DNA of 64,000 bases, from the NCBI RefSeq assembly GCF_014647435.1, contig NZ_BMPE01000007.1, forward strand, positions 92,612-156,611, given 5' to 3'. Source of the stretch: Deinococcus radiotolerans (lineage in GTDB: Bacteria; Deinococcota; Deinococci; Deinococcales; Deinococcaceae). Shown here one piece after another: positions 28,379-37,158 of the stretch; within the stretch, counting starts at the first letter, position 1; every line of letters starts with the position of its first letter. The position numbers and the translations under genes are program-made. The notes beneath the pieces were generated by a model that saw only the letters and a list, made by a program, of their open reading frames with translations, did not search any database and had not been told where the DNA came from.

Positions 28379-28714
28379 TCAGGTGCTGGCGATCTTCTCG
28401 TTGCTGTACTTGTCGAGCAGCGCCTCGAAGGCGCGCTTGGGCTGGGCGCCCACAACGCCCTCAACGGGCTGGCCGTCCTTGAAGAGGATCAGGGTGGGAA
28501 TGCTCATGACGCGGTACTGACCCTGCGTGACGGGGTTCTCGTCCACGTTCAGTTTCGCGATCTTGACCTTGCCCTCGTACTGCCCGGCGAGTTCCTCGAT
28601 CACCGGCGCGATGATGCGGCAGGGGCCGCACCAGGGGGCCCAGAAGTCCACCAGGGTCAGGCCCTCGCTGATCTCGTTGTTAAAGTTGCTGTCCGTGAGT
28701 TCCACAGGCTTCAT
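28379..28714 (-). CDS. trxA: Thioredoxin
   Basis: Classical 111-residue thioredoxin with the redox pair in WAPWCGPCR and the cis-proline loop VMSIPTLILFKDGQPV. It keeps cytosolic protein disulfides reduced and serves as hydrogen donor. The start ATG 28714 is clear, with TATAGT six bases upstream; longer frames reach far into the neighbouring gene without homology. Confidence 0.95.
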   Translation of the reverse strand: MKPVELTDSNFNNEISEGLTLVDFWAPWCGPCRIIAPVIEELAGQYEGKVKIAKLNVDENPVTQGQYRVMSIPTLILFKDGQPVEGVVGAQPKRAFEALLDKYSNEKIAST

Positions 28715-28720
28715 GCCCCG

Positions 28721-28726
28721 ACTATA
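28721..28726 (-). promoter_or_regulatory. -10 box of trxA
   Basis: TATAGT on the minus strand, six bases before ATG 28714. Confidence 0.55.
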
Positions 28727-28833
28727 CCCCTGGGGGGCAGGGCGGAGATATGCCAGGAGGGGGTGTTCCCTCACCGGTTGTTTAACCGTGGTGAGGTGCG
28801 TCGCAGTTGGCGGTCCCGCGGCCGGGAACGCGC

Positions 28834-28839
28834 TAGCCT
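28834..28839 (+). promoter_or_regulatory. -10 box of the DUF309 gene
   Basis: TAGCCT, seven bases, ATG 28847. Confidence 0.55.
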
Positions 28840-28846
28840 GCCGGGC

Positions 28847-29209
<363 letters not shown>

Positions 29210-29324
29210 CAGTCCGTCAGGTATCCTGACCCGCGAACGCTCAGGTCACGCCCCACAGTGGGCCGCGCCGGGCGTCCGCCGGAGCCGCCCCATGGCAGGC
29301 CCCCGGCCCCAGGAGACAGGACAG

Positions 29325-29903
29325 ATGGAACGTATTGCACTCTTTATTGACGGCGCCAACGTGTACGCAGCAGCGAAACGACTCGGGTGGAACTTCGACC
29401 ACCGCAAGATCCTGGAGCACTTCTCCGCTCCGGGCCGCCTGTACAACGCCTTCTACTACACGGCCGTCCCCACCCCCATTGACGACAAGCAGAAGCGCTT
29501 CACGGACGCCCTGACCTACATGGGTTACACGGTCCGCACCCGCCCCCTGCGCGAGGCGACGGACGACAGCGGCGACACGTACCGGCGCGCCAGCCTCGAC
29601 ATCGAGATCGTCACGGACCTGCTGACCACCAGTGACCAGTACGACACAGCGGTGCTGCTGACCGGCGACGGGGACTTCGAGCGGCCGGTCGAGGTGCTGC
29701 GCGCGCGCGGCAAGCGCGTCGTGGTGGCCAGCATCGCGGAGATGACCAGCTACGAGCTGCGCAACGCTGCCGACCAGTACGTGGACTTCAAGGACATCCG
29801 CGAGCACGTCGAGCGCCCCGGCTACCGCCTGCCCAGCGAGCAGCGCGGCCTGGAAACCCGGCCCTTTTACACGTCCGCCGCCCTGGACGGCGACGACCGC
29901 TGA
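29325..29903 (+). CDS. LabA/DUF88-type NYN-domain ribonuclease
   Basis: A 192-residue NYN (PIN-like) domain protein. The acidic metal-binding residues are visible in ALFIDGANVYAAAKRLGW, SLDIEIVTDLLTT and VLLTGDGDFERPVEVLRARGKRVVV, the LabA-like pattern. Such proteins are thought to cleave RNA. An AGGAGAC ribosome binding site precedes ATG 29325, and a TATCCT box about 100 bases upstream suggests a genuine leader, unlike many neighbours. The TGA overlaps the ATG of plsX (TGATG), so the two genes are co-expressed. Confidence 0.9.
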   Translation: MERIALFIDGANVYAAAKRLGWNFDHRKILEHFSAPGRLYNAFYYTAVPTPIDDKQKRFTDALTYMGYTVRTRPLREATDDSGDTYRRASLDIEIVTDLLTTSDQYDTAVLLTGDGDFERPVEVLRARGKRVVVASIAEMTSYELRNAADQYVDFKDIREHVERPGYRLPSEQRGLETRPFYTSAALDGDDR

Positions 29904-30913
29904 TGAGTCTGCCGGTCGCACTGGACGCGATGGGCGGCGATCACGGCGCCCCACCTAACGTGGAGGGCGCATTGGCCGCGGCCCGCGCGGGGGTGTCCGT
30001 GATTCTCGTGGGGGACCGCGTGAAACTCCACGCGGAACTCGGCCGGCACGCGGGGAGCGCCAGCCTGCCCGTCGAGGTGGTCGAGGCGACCGACGTGATC
30101 GGCATGGACGAGCACGCCAGTGACGTCCGCAGCCGCACGCAGGCGAGCATCAACGTCGCCTCGCGCCTCGTGAAGGAGGGCCGCGCGTCCGCGGTGGTCA
30201 GCATGGGCCACAGCGGCGCGACCATGGCGTCCGCCCTGCTGACGCTGGGCCGCATCAGGGGCGTCGAGCGGCCCGCGATCCTCACGCATCTGCCTGCCAA
30301 GGGAGGCTTCACCACCCTGCTGGACGCCGGGGCAAACGCGGACGTGAAGGCCACGTACTACGCGCAGTGGGCGCGGCTGGCCAGCGTGTACCTGAAAGTC
30401 GTCGAGGACCGCGAGAACCCCACCGTGGGGCTGCTCTCCATCGGCGAGGAGGACCACAAGGGCAGCGCGCTGGTGCTTGAAGCGCACGGGCTGCTGCGCG
30501 CCCTGCACGGCCGGGGCGTGAACTTCCACGGGAACGTGGAGGGCCGCGACATCTTCCGCAACACCACCGACATCGTCGTCACGGACGGCTTCACCGGAAA
30601 CGTCGTCCTGAAGCTCGCCGAGGGTGAGGCGAAGGTGCTGTTCGGCTGGGTCAAGGAGGCCCTCCAGAGTGGCCTCAAGAGCAAGATCGGTGGCCTGCTC
30701 GTGCGCGGCTCGCTGCGCGGCCTGGCCGAGCGGATGGACCCCAGCACGTACGGCGCGAGCCTGCTGATCGGCGTGAAGGGCCTGGCGTTCATTGGGCACG
30801 GCAGCGCCGACGCGCGCGCCGTGAAGAACGCCCTGTTGCGCGCCGCCCGCGCGCACGAGGCGAACCTGATTCCCCGCCTGGAGGCGGCCTTCACGGAACA
30901 GTCCTCCGGCTGA
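29903..30913 (+). CDS. plsX: Phosphate acyltransferase PlsX
   Basis: A 336-residue enzyme that converts acyl-ACP to acyl-phosphate for phospholipid synthesis by PlsY. The N terminus VALDAMGGDHGAPPNVEGA, the SMGHSGATMASALLTLGRI segment and the GFTGNVVLKLAEG stretch are diagnostic. The start overlaps the NYN gene stop by one base. Acyl-carrier and fab genes, which often follow plsX, are absent here. Confidence 0.96.
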   Translation: MSLPVALDAMGGDHGAPPNVEGALAAARAGVSVILVGDRVKLHAELGRHAGSASLPVEVVEATDVIGMDEHASDVRSRTQASINVASRLVKEGRASAVVSMGHSGATMASALLTLGRIRGVERPAILTHLPAKGGFTTLLDAGANADVKATYYAQWARLASVYLKVVEDRENPTVGLLSIGEEDHKGSALVLEAHGLLRALHGRGVNFHGNVEGRDIFRNTTDIVVTDGFTGNVVLKLAEGEAKVLFGWVKEALQSGLKSKIGGLLVRGSLRGLAERMDPSTYGASLLIGVKGLAFIGHGSADARAVKNALLRAARAHEANLIPRLEAAFTEQSSG

Positions 30914-31016
30914 CCCGCCCTATTCGACGCCCGCTCTGACCGCAGCCCGGGCGGGCGTGACTGCTGCTGCGCCGCTCCTCTTGGCACGCTCACCACCTCA
31001 TGAGAAGGTGTGGGTC

Positions 31017-32201
31017 ATGTTGCAGGAACTCAGTGTTCAGATCGTCAAACCCCAGGTCTGGGTGGGCCTGGCCCTGACGGCGGTGGCCGCGTACGCCATC
31101 TACCGCTTCGGGCGCGTACTGATCGGCGCGCTCGAACCGCACGTGCCCCGCCGCCTGCTGCCCGCTCTGAAGTGGCTGTGGTGGCTGGTCGTGATCATCG
31201 GCTGGCTGGCCGTCGCCACGGCCGTCGCGTACCTGCCCAGCGTGCCCGTCCTGTTCAACCTGGGGCGCGACATCATGGACGGCTTCCGGCACAGCGCCGG
31301 GCAGCTGGTCGTGGTGATCGCCATGGCGCTGATCGCCTGGAACCTGATCGGTACGCTCGCGCAGCGCATCGTGGCCGAACAGGAATTCAACCGCCGCAGC
31401 GTCCGCGTGCAAACCCTCAAGGGCGTCGTGGAAAGCACCCTGCGGGTCGTGGTTGTCATCCTGAGCGTCATCGCCGCCCTCCAGGCACTCGGCGTGAACG
31501 CCACCAGCCTCCTGGCCGGGGTGTCCGTGCTGGGTCTCGCCGTGGGCTTCGGCGCGCAGAGCCTCATCAAGGACGTCTTCAACGGCTTTTTCATCCTGCT
31601 CGAAGACCAGTACGGCGTGGGCGACGTGATCACCGTGAACACCGGCCAGCTGTCCGGCGGCGTAGAACGCCTGAACCTGCGTGTCACCGCCCTGCGCGCC
31701 CTGGACGGCACCGTGCACATCATCCCCAACGGGCAGATCAACACCGTCAGCGTGAGCAGCAAGGACTGGTCCCGCGTGGTCGCCACCGTGGACGTCACGT
31801 ACACCGCGAACATTGACGACGCCCTGCGCGTCCTGGAACAGGTCAGCACTGAGATCTACGAGGCCGACGAGTGGAAGCACTTCTTCCTGGAGAAACCCGA
31901 GCAGCAGGGCGTGACGCAACTCGCTCCGGACGGCGTGACCCTGCGCGCCCTGTTCAAGGTGCAGCCCAAGAGTCAGTACGCCATCGGCCGCGAGTTCAAC
32001 CGCCGCATCAAGATCGCCATGGACGAGGCCGGCATCGAGATTCCCTTCCCGCAGCGCAGCCTGAACTTCGGCGGCTCACCCATCGAGATCAAACTCACCC
32101 GTGAGGATCTGGGCCGTGACCCCCGCGCCACGCAGGACCGCGGCCACGCGCCGGTGCAGCCCACCCTGACCCGCGACCCCGAGGAGAACGAGAACACCTG
32201 A
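31017..32201 (+). CDS. MscS-family mechanosensitive channel
   Basis: Membrane protein of 394 residues. Three to four N-terminal helices end in the pore helix ALGVNATSLLAGVSVLGLAVGFGAQSLIKDVFNGFFILLEDQYGVGD, the MscS signature with its Gly/Ala packing pattern. The cytosolic beta and alpha/beta domains follow (GTVHIIPNGQI). These channels release solutes after osmotic downshift. ATG 31017 has GAGAAGG upstream. The last 40 residues are a polar tail. Confidence 0.93.
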   Translation: MLQELSVQIVKPQVWVGLALTAVAAYAIYRFGRVLIGALEPHVPRRLLPALKWLWWLVVIIGWLAVATAVAYLPSVPVLFNLGRDIMDGFRHSAGQLVVVIAMALIAWNLIGTLAQRIVAEQEFNRRSVRVQTLKGVVESTLRVVVVILSVIAALQALGVNATSLLAGVSVLGLAVGFGAQSLIKDVFNGFFILLEDQYGVGDVITVNTGQLSGGVERLNLRVTALRALDGTVHIIPNGQINTVSVSSKDWSRVVATVDVTYTANIDDALRVLEQVSTEIYEADEWKHFFLEKPEQQGVTQLAPDGVTLRALFKVQPKSQYAIGREFNRRIKIAMDEAGIEIPFPQRSLNFGGSPIEIKLTREDLGRDPRATQDRGHAPVQPTLTRDPEENENT

Positions 32202-32213
32202 GGTCGAGGGTGG

Positions 32214-32263
32214 CCGGGCGCACGCCCGGTCTGAAGAGGCGGCGGGGTGACGTTCCGCCGCCT
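32214..32263. terminator. Two hairpins between convergent mscS-like and desulfurase genes
   Basis: CCGGGCG/CGCCCGG with a 2-base turn (32214-32229) and AGGCGGCGG/CCGCCGCCT (32237-32263). Neither has a T-run. Confidence 0.5.
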
Positions 32264-32279
32264 GCGTGGATACGGTGGG

Positions 32280-33413
32280 TTAGACGCGGCTCCAGGTTGC
32301 GGCCTGCACGAGGGCGTGCGCCGCCGCACTGATCTCGGCAGGCGTGGTGGCCGCGCCAAAACTGAAGCGCAGCGACGCGCGGGCCTGCGCTTCACTCAGG
32401 CCCAGGGCGGTCATGACGTGGCTGGGCTGCATGGTGCCCGCGCTGCACGCGCTCCCGGCGCTGGCCGCCACGCCCAGCATGTCGAGGTTCATCAGCAGCG
32501 CCTCGCCGTCCGCGCCGCCCACGGTGACGTTCACGACCTTCGGGCTGCTGTCCGGCGCGTGGTTCACGCTCAGGTCCGGGATGCTCGCGACCTCCCGCAT
32601 GAACTGTTCGCGTAGGGTTCCCAGGTGCGCCAGCGTCGCGCCCTGCGCCGCCGCCGCGTGGGTCAGGGCCACGCCCGCCGCGTACACCCCAGCGGTGTCC
32701 TGCGTGCCCGGGCGCACGCCGCCCTCCTGCCCGCCACCCAACGTCACGGGCGGTAACTGCGTGCCGCGGCGCACGTACACGAAGCCCACGCCGCGCGGCC
32801 CGCCCCACTTGTGCGCGCTGAACGTCGCAAAGGTCACGCCCCAGCCCGGCAGGTCCACCGGCAGCACACCGGGCGCCTGCACGGCGTCCGTGTGGTACGG
32901 CACCCCGCGTGCAGCCGCCACTGCCGCCAGTGCTGGGGTGTTCTGCACGGCCCCCACCTCATTGTTCGCGTGGTGAATGGACACCAGCGCCGTATCGTCC
33001 CGCAACGCGCCCGCCAGTTCCGCCGGGTCGTAGCGCCCGAACCGGTCCGGCGTCAGGAACGTGACCGCCCAGCCCTGCGCCGCCAGCGCCCGCGCGGGCG
33101 CCAGCACCGCCGAGTGCTCCGTAGGCGTGGTGATCAGGTGACCGGGCCGCCCGTGCGCCTCCTGCCATGCCCGCGTGACGCCCAGCAGCACGTGGTTGTC
33201 GCCCTCGGTGCCGCCACCGTTGGCGATCAGTGTGCGCGGGTCCACCCCGAACGCCGCCGCCACCCGCGCGCGGCCTTCCTCCAGCCGCTCACGGGCCGCC
33301 TGACCCGCCGCGTGCACACTGGCCGGGTTGCCCGGCAGGGCCGCCGCCTGCGCGTACGCCGCCAGCGCTTCGGGCGTCATGGGGTGCGTCGCCGCGTAAT
33401 CCAGGTAGATCAT
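32280..33413 (-). CDS. Cysteine desulfurase (NifS/IscS-like)
   Basis: PLP-dependent enzyme of 377 residues that takes sulfur from cysteine for Fe-S clusters or thiolated cofactors. It begins IYLDYAATHPMTPEAL, the PLP lysine is in FSAHKWGGPRGVGF, and the persulfide Cys is in ASAGSACSAGTMQPSHV with the following SLRFSFG. No iscU, mnmA or thiI is adjacent, so its sulfur acceptor is unclear. Class I-type active-site loop. Confidence 0.94.
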   Translation of the reverse strand: MIYLDYAATHPMTPEALAAYAQAAALPGNPASVHAAGQAARERLEEGRARVAAAFGVDPRTLIANGGGTEGDNHVLLGVTRAWQEAHGRPGHLITTPTEHSAVLAPARALAAQGWAVTFLTPDRFGRYDPAELAGALRDDTALVSIHHANNEVGAVQNTPALAAVAAARGVPYHTDAVQAPGVLPVDLPGWGVTFATFSAHKWGGPRGVGFVYVRRGTQLPPVTLGGGQEGGVRPGTQDTAGVYAAGVALTHAAAAQGATLAHLGTLREQFMREVASIPDLSVNHAPDSSPKVVNVTVGGADGEALLMNLDMLGVAASAGSACSAGTMQPSHVMTALGLSEAQARASLRFSFGAATTPAEISAAAHALVQAATWSRV

Positions 33414-33442
33414 CCGTGTTCCTCAGGTTCCGGCCGGGCCGC

Positions 33443-35104
33443 TCAGGGGGTTTCCAGCGCGAAGTCCTGCCCGTCTCGCCGGATGATGAACACCGCTTCG
33501 CCCCGCACCGTCTCGGTGGTGGTGATCTGTTTCCCGGCCAGCGCCTCGGCGGCCGCGCTCAGGTTCAGGGCGCGTTCGCCGTTCGCGTCCCGCACGGCCA
33601 GCGTGTACGTCCCGTCCGGCAGGTCCGTGGGGAAGGTGTACCGCAACGTGACGCTGCGCGGCAGGGGCGCCGCCACCTCCGGCGTGGACCCGCTGGCGGG
33701 CACGGCTGGAATCTCCTGCGTGCCCCCCGACGTGCTGGTCTCCGGGGTCTGAGTGGAGGTGGTGGACGTGTCCTCCGGAACGGGATCCGGTTCCGGCTGA
33801 GATTCTGGCTGGGGTTCTGGTTCCGGGGCGGGCGGCAGGGGCAGGCTGCCCGCCGGACGGCTCGGGGCGCTGTACCGCGGCGCGGCCACCGTGAGAGACA
33901 CCGGACCGCCCGTGGTGACGGTCGCGTACGCCAGGGGCGTCTGCTCCAGCACCGTTCCTTCCTTCAGGTCACTGGGTTGCGGCGAGACCTTGGTCACGAC
34001 CAGGCCCGCGGCGCGGATGGTTTTCAGGGCGTCCTCGTACTGCATCCCTTTCAGGTCCGGAATAAACGTTCTCTTCCCGACAATGCCGGTGCTGACCATC
34101 AGCTGCACCGCCTGCCCCTGCTGCGCCGTCGAGCCGGCCTCGGGCAGCTGCGCCACCACCCGCCCTTCCGGCGTGCCGGTTAGGGTGCCGTCCACCTTCA
34201 CGATCTTCCCGACCGTCATGGCGCTGCCCTTCAGCGCGTCCCGCGCCTGAGCCGGCGTCATCTCCTCTAGGCGCGGCACCTCGATCGACGGGGGATTGTT
34301 CACCGTCAGCGTAACCAGGCGCCCGACCGGGAGGTTCGAATTGCCCACCGGGTCCTGCCTAATGATCGACCCGACCGCGCGGCCCGCCGCCTGACCCTTC
34401 ACGAACTCCACGCGGAAACCCTCGCGGGTCAGCTGCTGCGCCGCCGGCTTGGCCGCCTGACCCACCACGGTCGGCACCGGCCGCACCGGGGGGTTCAGGT
34501 AGATCTGCACGGCCTGCGCGCCCACGTACGTCGCGCCGCCCAGCAGCAGCAGCCCCGGAATGAACGTCAGCCACGCGCCCGGCTCGCGCCGCCGCCGCAC
34601 CCGCGCCCGCTTCAGCGGGGCGAGCGTCACGGCGTTCCGCGCCGCGACGTCCTCCGGGGTCCGCGGCGTCACGCGGGGCGTCAGGTACGCCACGCGCACC
34701 TCATGGCCCTCCACGAGCACCTGCGCGTCCTCCAGGGCGTACCCGTGCTCGGCCAGCGCGGCCGCCAGCCCCTGCACCTGCTCCACCAGATCCTGCGGCA
34801 CGCCCTTGTGCGCCAGCGCGGCCTCCAGCGGCTGACCCGTCACCGGCTGCCACACCGCGTAGAACGCGCCCGGCCGCGCCACCACGTCCGTCAGGCCCGC
34901 CGGGCTCAGGGCCCGCAGCGCCGTCCGGTACGCATGGAAGGCCTGCCGGTCCGCGGGCGTCGCCACCGTGAACCACGCCACCTGACGGGTGACGCCCTCG
35001 GCCGAACGGACCTCCGAGAGCGTAACCGGGCCCTGCACCGCAACCTCACGCAGCACCTCGTACTTCCCGTCGATCATTCTGACTCTGTCCGCCTGACCCG
35101 TCAT
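33443..35104 (-). CDS. PASTA-domain membrane protein with degenerate kinase domain
   Basis: A 553-residue protein. Residues 8-145 align in outline with a PknB-type Ser/Thr kinase (IDGKYEVLREV at the start), but the catalytic parts are lost: no glycine loop or VAIK lysine, ALEDAQVLV where HRDxKPxN should be, and VAYLTP in place of DFG. One transmembrane helix (about 177-198) is followed by three PASTA repeats (about 207-400), which in PknB bind muropeptides. A Pro/Glu/Thr-rich linker and a small C-terminal domain complete it. It is best read as a pseudokinase sensor or a cell-wall tether. TATGCT lies nine bases before ATG 35104. Confidence 0.82.
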   Translation of the reverse strand: MTGQADRVRMIDGKYEVLREVAVQGPVTLSEVRSAEGVTRQVAWFTVATPADRQAFHAYRTALRALSPAGLTDVVARPGAFYAVWQPVTGQPLEAALAHKGVPQDLVEQVQGLAAALAEHGYALEDAQVLVEGHEVRVAYLTPRVTPRTPEDVAARNAVTLAPLKRARVRRRREPGAWLTFIPGLLLLGGATYVGAQAVQIYLNPPVRPVPTVVGQAAKPAAQQLTREGFRVEFVKGQAAGRAVGSIIRQDPVGNSNLPVGRLVTLTVNNPPSIEVPRLEEMTPAQARDALKGSAMTVGKIVKVDGTLTGTPEGRVVAQLPEAGSTAQQGQAVQLMVSTGIVGKRTFIPDLKGMQYEDALKTIRAAGLVVTKVSPQPSDLKEGTVLEQTPLAYATVTTGGPVSLTVAAPRYSAPSRPAGSLPLPPAPEPEPQPESQPEPDPVPEDTSTTSTQTPETSTSGGTQEIPAVPASGSTPEVAAPLPRSVTLRYTFPTDLPDGTYTLAVRDANGERALNLSAAAEALAGKQITTTETVRGEAVFIIRRDGQDFALETP

Positions 35105-35160
35105 GCGCCGCCCAGCATAGCGCGCCCCCGCCCCAACACGCCGCGGCGGCCCTTACACCC

Positions 35161-35457
35161 CTACACGCCCGCCAGCCGCGCCGCCCAGTACGCCGCGAAA
35201 CCCCCCAGAATGCCCAACGCAAGACTGCGGGTCCGCCACAGCAGCGCGCCGCCCACCACGGCCCCCACCACCCGCCGCGCCCACTCGGGGCTGCCCAGCA
35301 CGTCCGGCACGATCAGCGCCGCAAACACACTGACCGGCACGAACCGCAGAAACGCCAGCCAGAACGGCGGCAACTCCAGGCGGCCCAGGCTGAGCCCCAG
35401 CAGCCGCGCCGGGTACGTCACCGCCCACATCAGCAGGATCACCAGCCAGCCGCTCAC
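35161..35457 (-). CDS. azlD: AzlD-like branched-chain amino acid exporter subunit
   Basis: Small membrane protein (98 residues, GTG 35457) with three to four helices: VSGWLVILLMWAVTYPARLLG, FLRFVPVSVFAALIVPDVL, RRVVGAVVGGALLWRT. It fits the AzlD family, which forms an exporter with AzlC. The GTG start overlaps the azlC stop by four bases, so the pair is coupled. The long frame to 35727 is a shadow of azlC. Confidence 0.9.
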   Translation of the reverse strand: MSGWLVILLMWAVTYPARLLGLSLGRLELPPFWLAFLRFVPVSVFAALIVPDVLGSPEWARRVVGAVVGGALLWRTRSLALGILGGFAAYWAARLAGV

Positions 35458-36188
35458 GCCCGCCCCCCCGCCCGCGTGCTGACCAGCGCGCCCAGCAGCG
35501 CCCCACCCACACCCACCAGCAGCACGACCAGCCCCCCCGGCAGCACCTGACCCAACCCCCACGCGCCCAGCCCCGACAGCAGCGCCACGAGCACCGCCAC
35601 CCGCCCTGCCAGGAGCGGCACCAGCAGCCCCAGGAACGCCAGCGGGAAGATCACGCCCACTCCCAGCGCGTCTGGGTCCGGCAGCACCGCCCCCGCCAGC
35701 GCGCCGAGCAGCGTCGCCGCGTTCCACGCCGCGAACAGACTCAGCTCCGCGCCCAGCAGGAACCCCAGACTCAGGCCCCCCGGGTCACGCGGACCCGCCA
35801 CCAGCACCATCCCGTACGCCTCATCCGTCAGGAACTGCGCCGCCACCAGCCGCTGCGCGCGCGACAGGGGTAGCTGCCGCGACAGACTCAGGCCGTACAG
35901 CACGTGCCGGGCATTCAGCACGAACGTCGTCCCCACCAGCGCCAGCGCCGACGCCACCCCCGGCACGCCCCCAGCCATAAACTGCCCCGCCGCGGCGAAC
36001 TGACTCGCCCCGGCGAACACCGTGACACTCATCAGGCACGTCTCCCACACGCTCAGCCCGTTCGCGCGGGCCGTCACCGCGTACGCCACCGCGAACGGCA
36101 CCACGCCCGCCCACAACGGCACCATCACCCGGAACCCCCGCCCAAACGCCGCCCAGTCCACCTTGTGTTTCACAACCCGCGCTGTCAT
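35454..36188 (-). CDS. azlC: AzlC-like branched-chain amino acid exporter subunit
   Basis: Inner-membrane protein of 244 residues with six or more helices. The family segment VTVFAGASQFAAAGQFMAGG and LNARHVLYGLSLSRQL are typical of AzlC. With AzlD it exports branched-chain amino acids or analogues. ATG 36188 has TAGCCT seven bases upstream. The AraC-type gene just upstream on the same strand is the likely regulator. Confidence 0.93.
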   Translation of the reverse strand: MTARVVKHKVDWAAFGRGFRVMVPLWAGVVPFAVAYAVTARANGLSVWETCLMSVTVFAGASQFAAAGQFMAGGVPGVASALALVGTTFVLNARHVLYGLSLSRQLPLSRAQRLVAAQFLTDEAYGMVLVAGPRDPGGLSLGFLLGAELSLFAAWNAATLLGALAGAVLPDPDALGVGVIFPLAFLGLLVPLLAGRVAVLVALLSGLGAWGLGQVLPGGLVVLLVGVGGALLGALVSTRAGGRA

Positions 36189-36195
36189 CGCGCGC

Positions 36196-36201
36196 AGGCT
36201 A
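36196..36201 (-). promoter_or_regulatory. -10 box of azlC
   Basis: TAGCCT on the minus strand, seven bases before ATG 36188. It overlaps the end of the AraC-type gene, so azlCD can be transcribed separately. Confidence 0.5.
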
Positions 36202-37062
36202 CCGGACGGCGCGCCCCGCGGTCTTGAATGATCCTGCTCCCCGCACGAACGCCCCGGGGGTCACGCCGAACACTCGCGTGAACACCCGCGTCAGGTGTGC
36301 CTGATCCGCAAAGCCCACCGCCAGCGCCGCCTCCCCGATCGGTATGCCGCGCAGCAGCAGCGGGCGCGCCGCCTGCGCCCGCACGCCCAGCAGGTACGCG
36401 TGCGGCGGGACGCCCACCACCGACCGGAACGACCGCGACAGGTGCGACGCACTCAGGCCCACCCGCCCCGCCAGCGCTGACAGATTCAGCGTGGTGTCCG
36501 GGTGCGCGTCCAGAAACGCCTGAACCTCACGCACCCCCGCGTGATCCACCGCCGCCTGATGGGCCGGTGCGGCATCCCCCCATCGGACCAGCAGCACCTC
36601 CACCGCTTCGCGCACCAGCGCCTCGCGTGCCAGCGCAGACGCCTCCGCTGACGCCAGCGCTGCATGCGCCGCCTGCCACGCGCCGGCCAGCACCGGGTCC
36701 CGCACGACGGCCTCGCGGAAGCCGGCCGCGCCGCCCAGCCAGTCCGGGTGCACGTACGCCACCCGGTACGCCCACCCCCCGGCGTCCAGCGCCGAACCCG
36801 TGTGCACCTCGCCCGGCGCGACGATCGCCACCTCGCCCGCCCCGACCGTCTGCTCGCCACCCCGGTAGCGGTAGCGTTCTGCCCCGTTCAGCAGCACCGC
36901 GACGGCCACGCCCTCATGCGCGTGCGGCAGGAACGAATGCGTCACGTAGCGCGCCGTGAGGGTCTCAACGCCGGGCAGGTCCGGCGGCCGGCGGAACACC
37001 GCGCGCTCCCCGGGCGACAGGTCGAGCCGCGCAGGCTCGGTCCAGGCAGCGGGCGGCTTCAT
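36199..37062 (-). CDS. AraC-family transcriptional regulator
   Basis: A 287-residue regulator with an N-terminal cupin-like ligand domain (HSFLPHAHEGVAVAVLLNG ... VGAGEVAIVAPGEVHTG) and a C-terminal double helix-turn-helix (LNLSALAGRVGLSASHLSRSFRSVVGVPPHAYLLGVR ... IGEAALAVGFADQAHLTRVFTRVFGVTPG). This arrangement is common next to azlCD, where the ligand is probably an amino acid. Start ATG 37062 with a weak -10 (CAGACT) six bases upstream. Confidence 0.92.
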   Translation of the reverse strand: MKPPAAWTEPARLDLSPGERAVFRRPPDLPGVETLTARYVTHSFLPHAHEGVAVAVLLNGAERYRYRGGEQTVGAGEVAIVAPGEVHTGSALDAGGWAYRVAYVHPDWLGGAAGFREAVVRDPVLAGAWQAAHAALASAEASALAREALVREAVEVLLVRWGDAAPAHQAAVDHAGVREVQAFLDAHPDTTLNLSALAGRVGLSASHLSRSFRSVVGVPPHAYLLGVRAQAARPLLLRGIPIGEAALAVGFADQAHLTRVFTRVFGVTPGAFVRGAGSFKTAGRAVR

Positions 37063-37158
37063 CCGGTCAGTCTGGCACCCGCTTGACCCTCACGTGGCGG
37101 GAGGGCCTAGGCTGCCGGGCAGGGAGGTTGCACCCTGGACAGCCATCCGCGCTGGACG

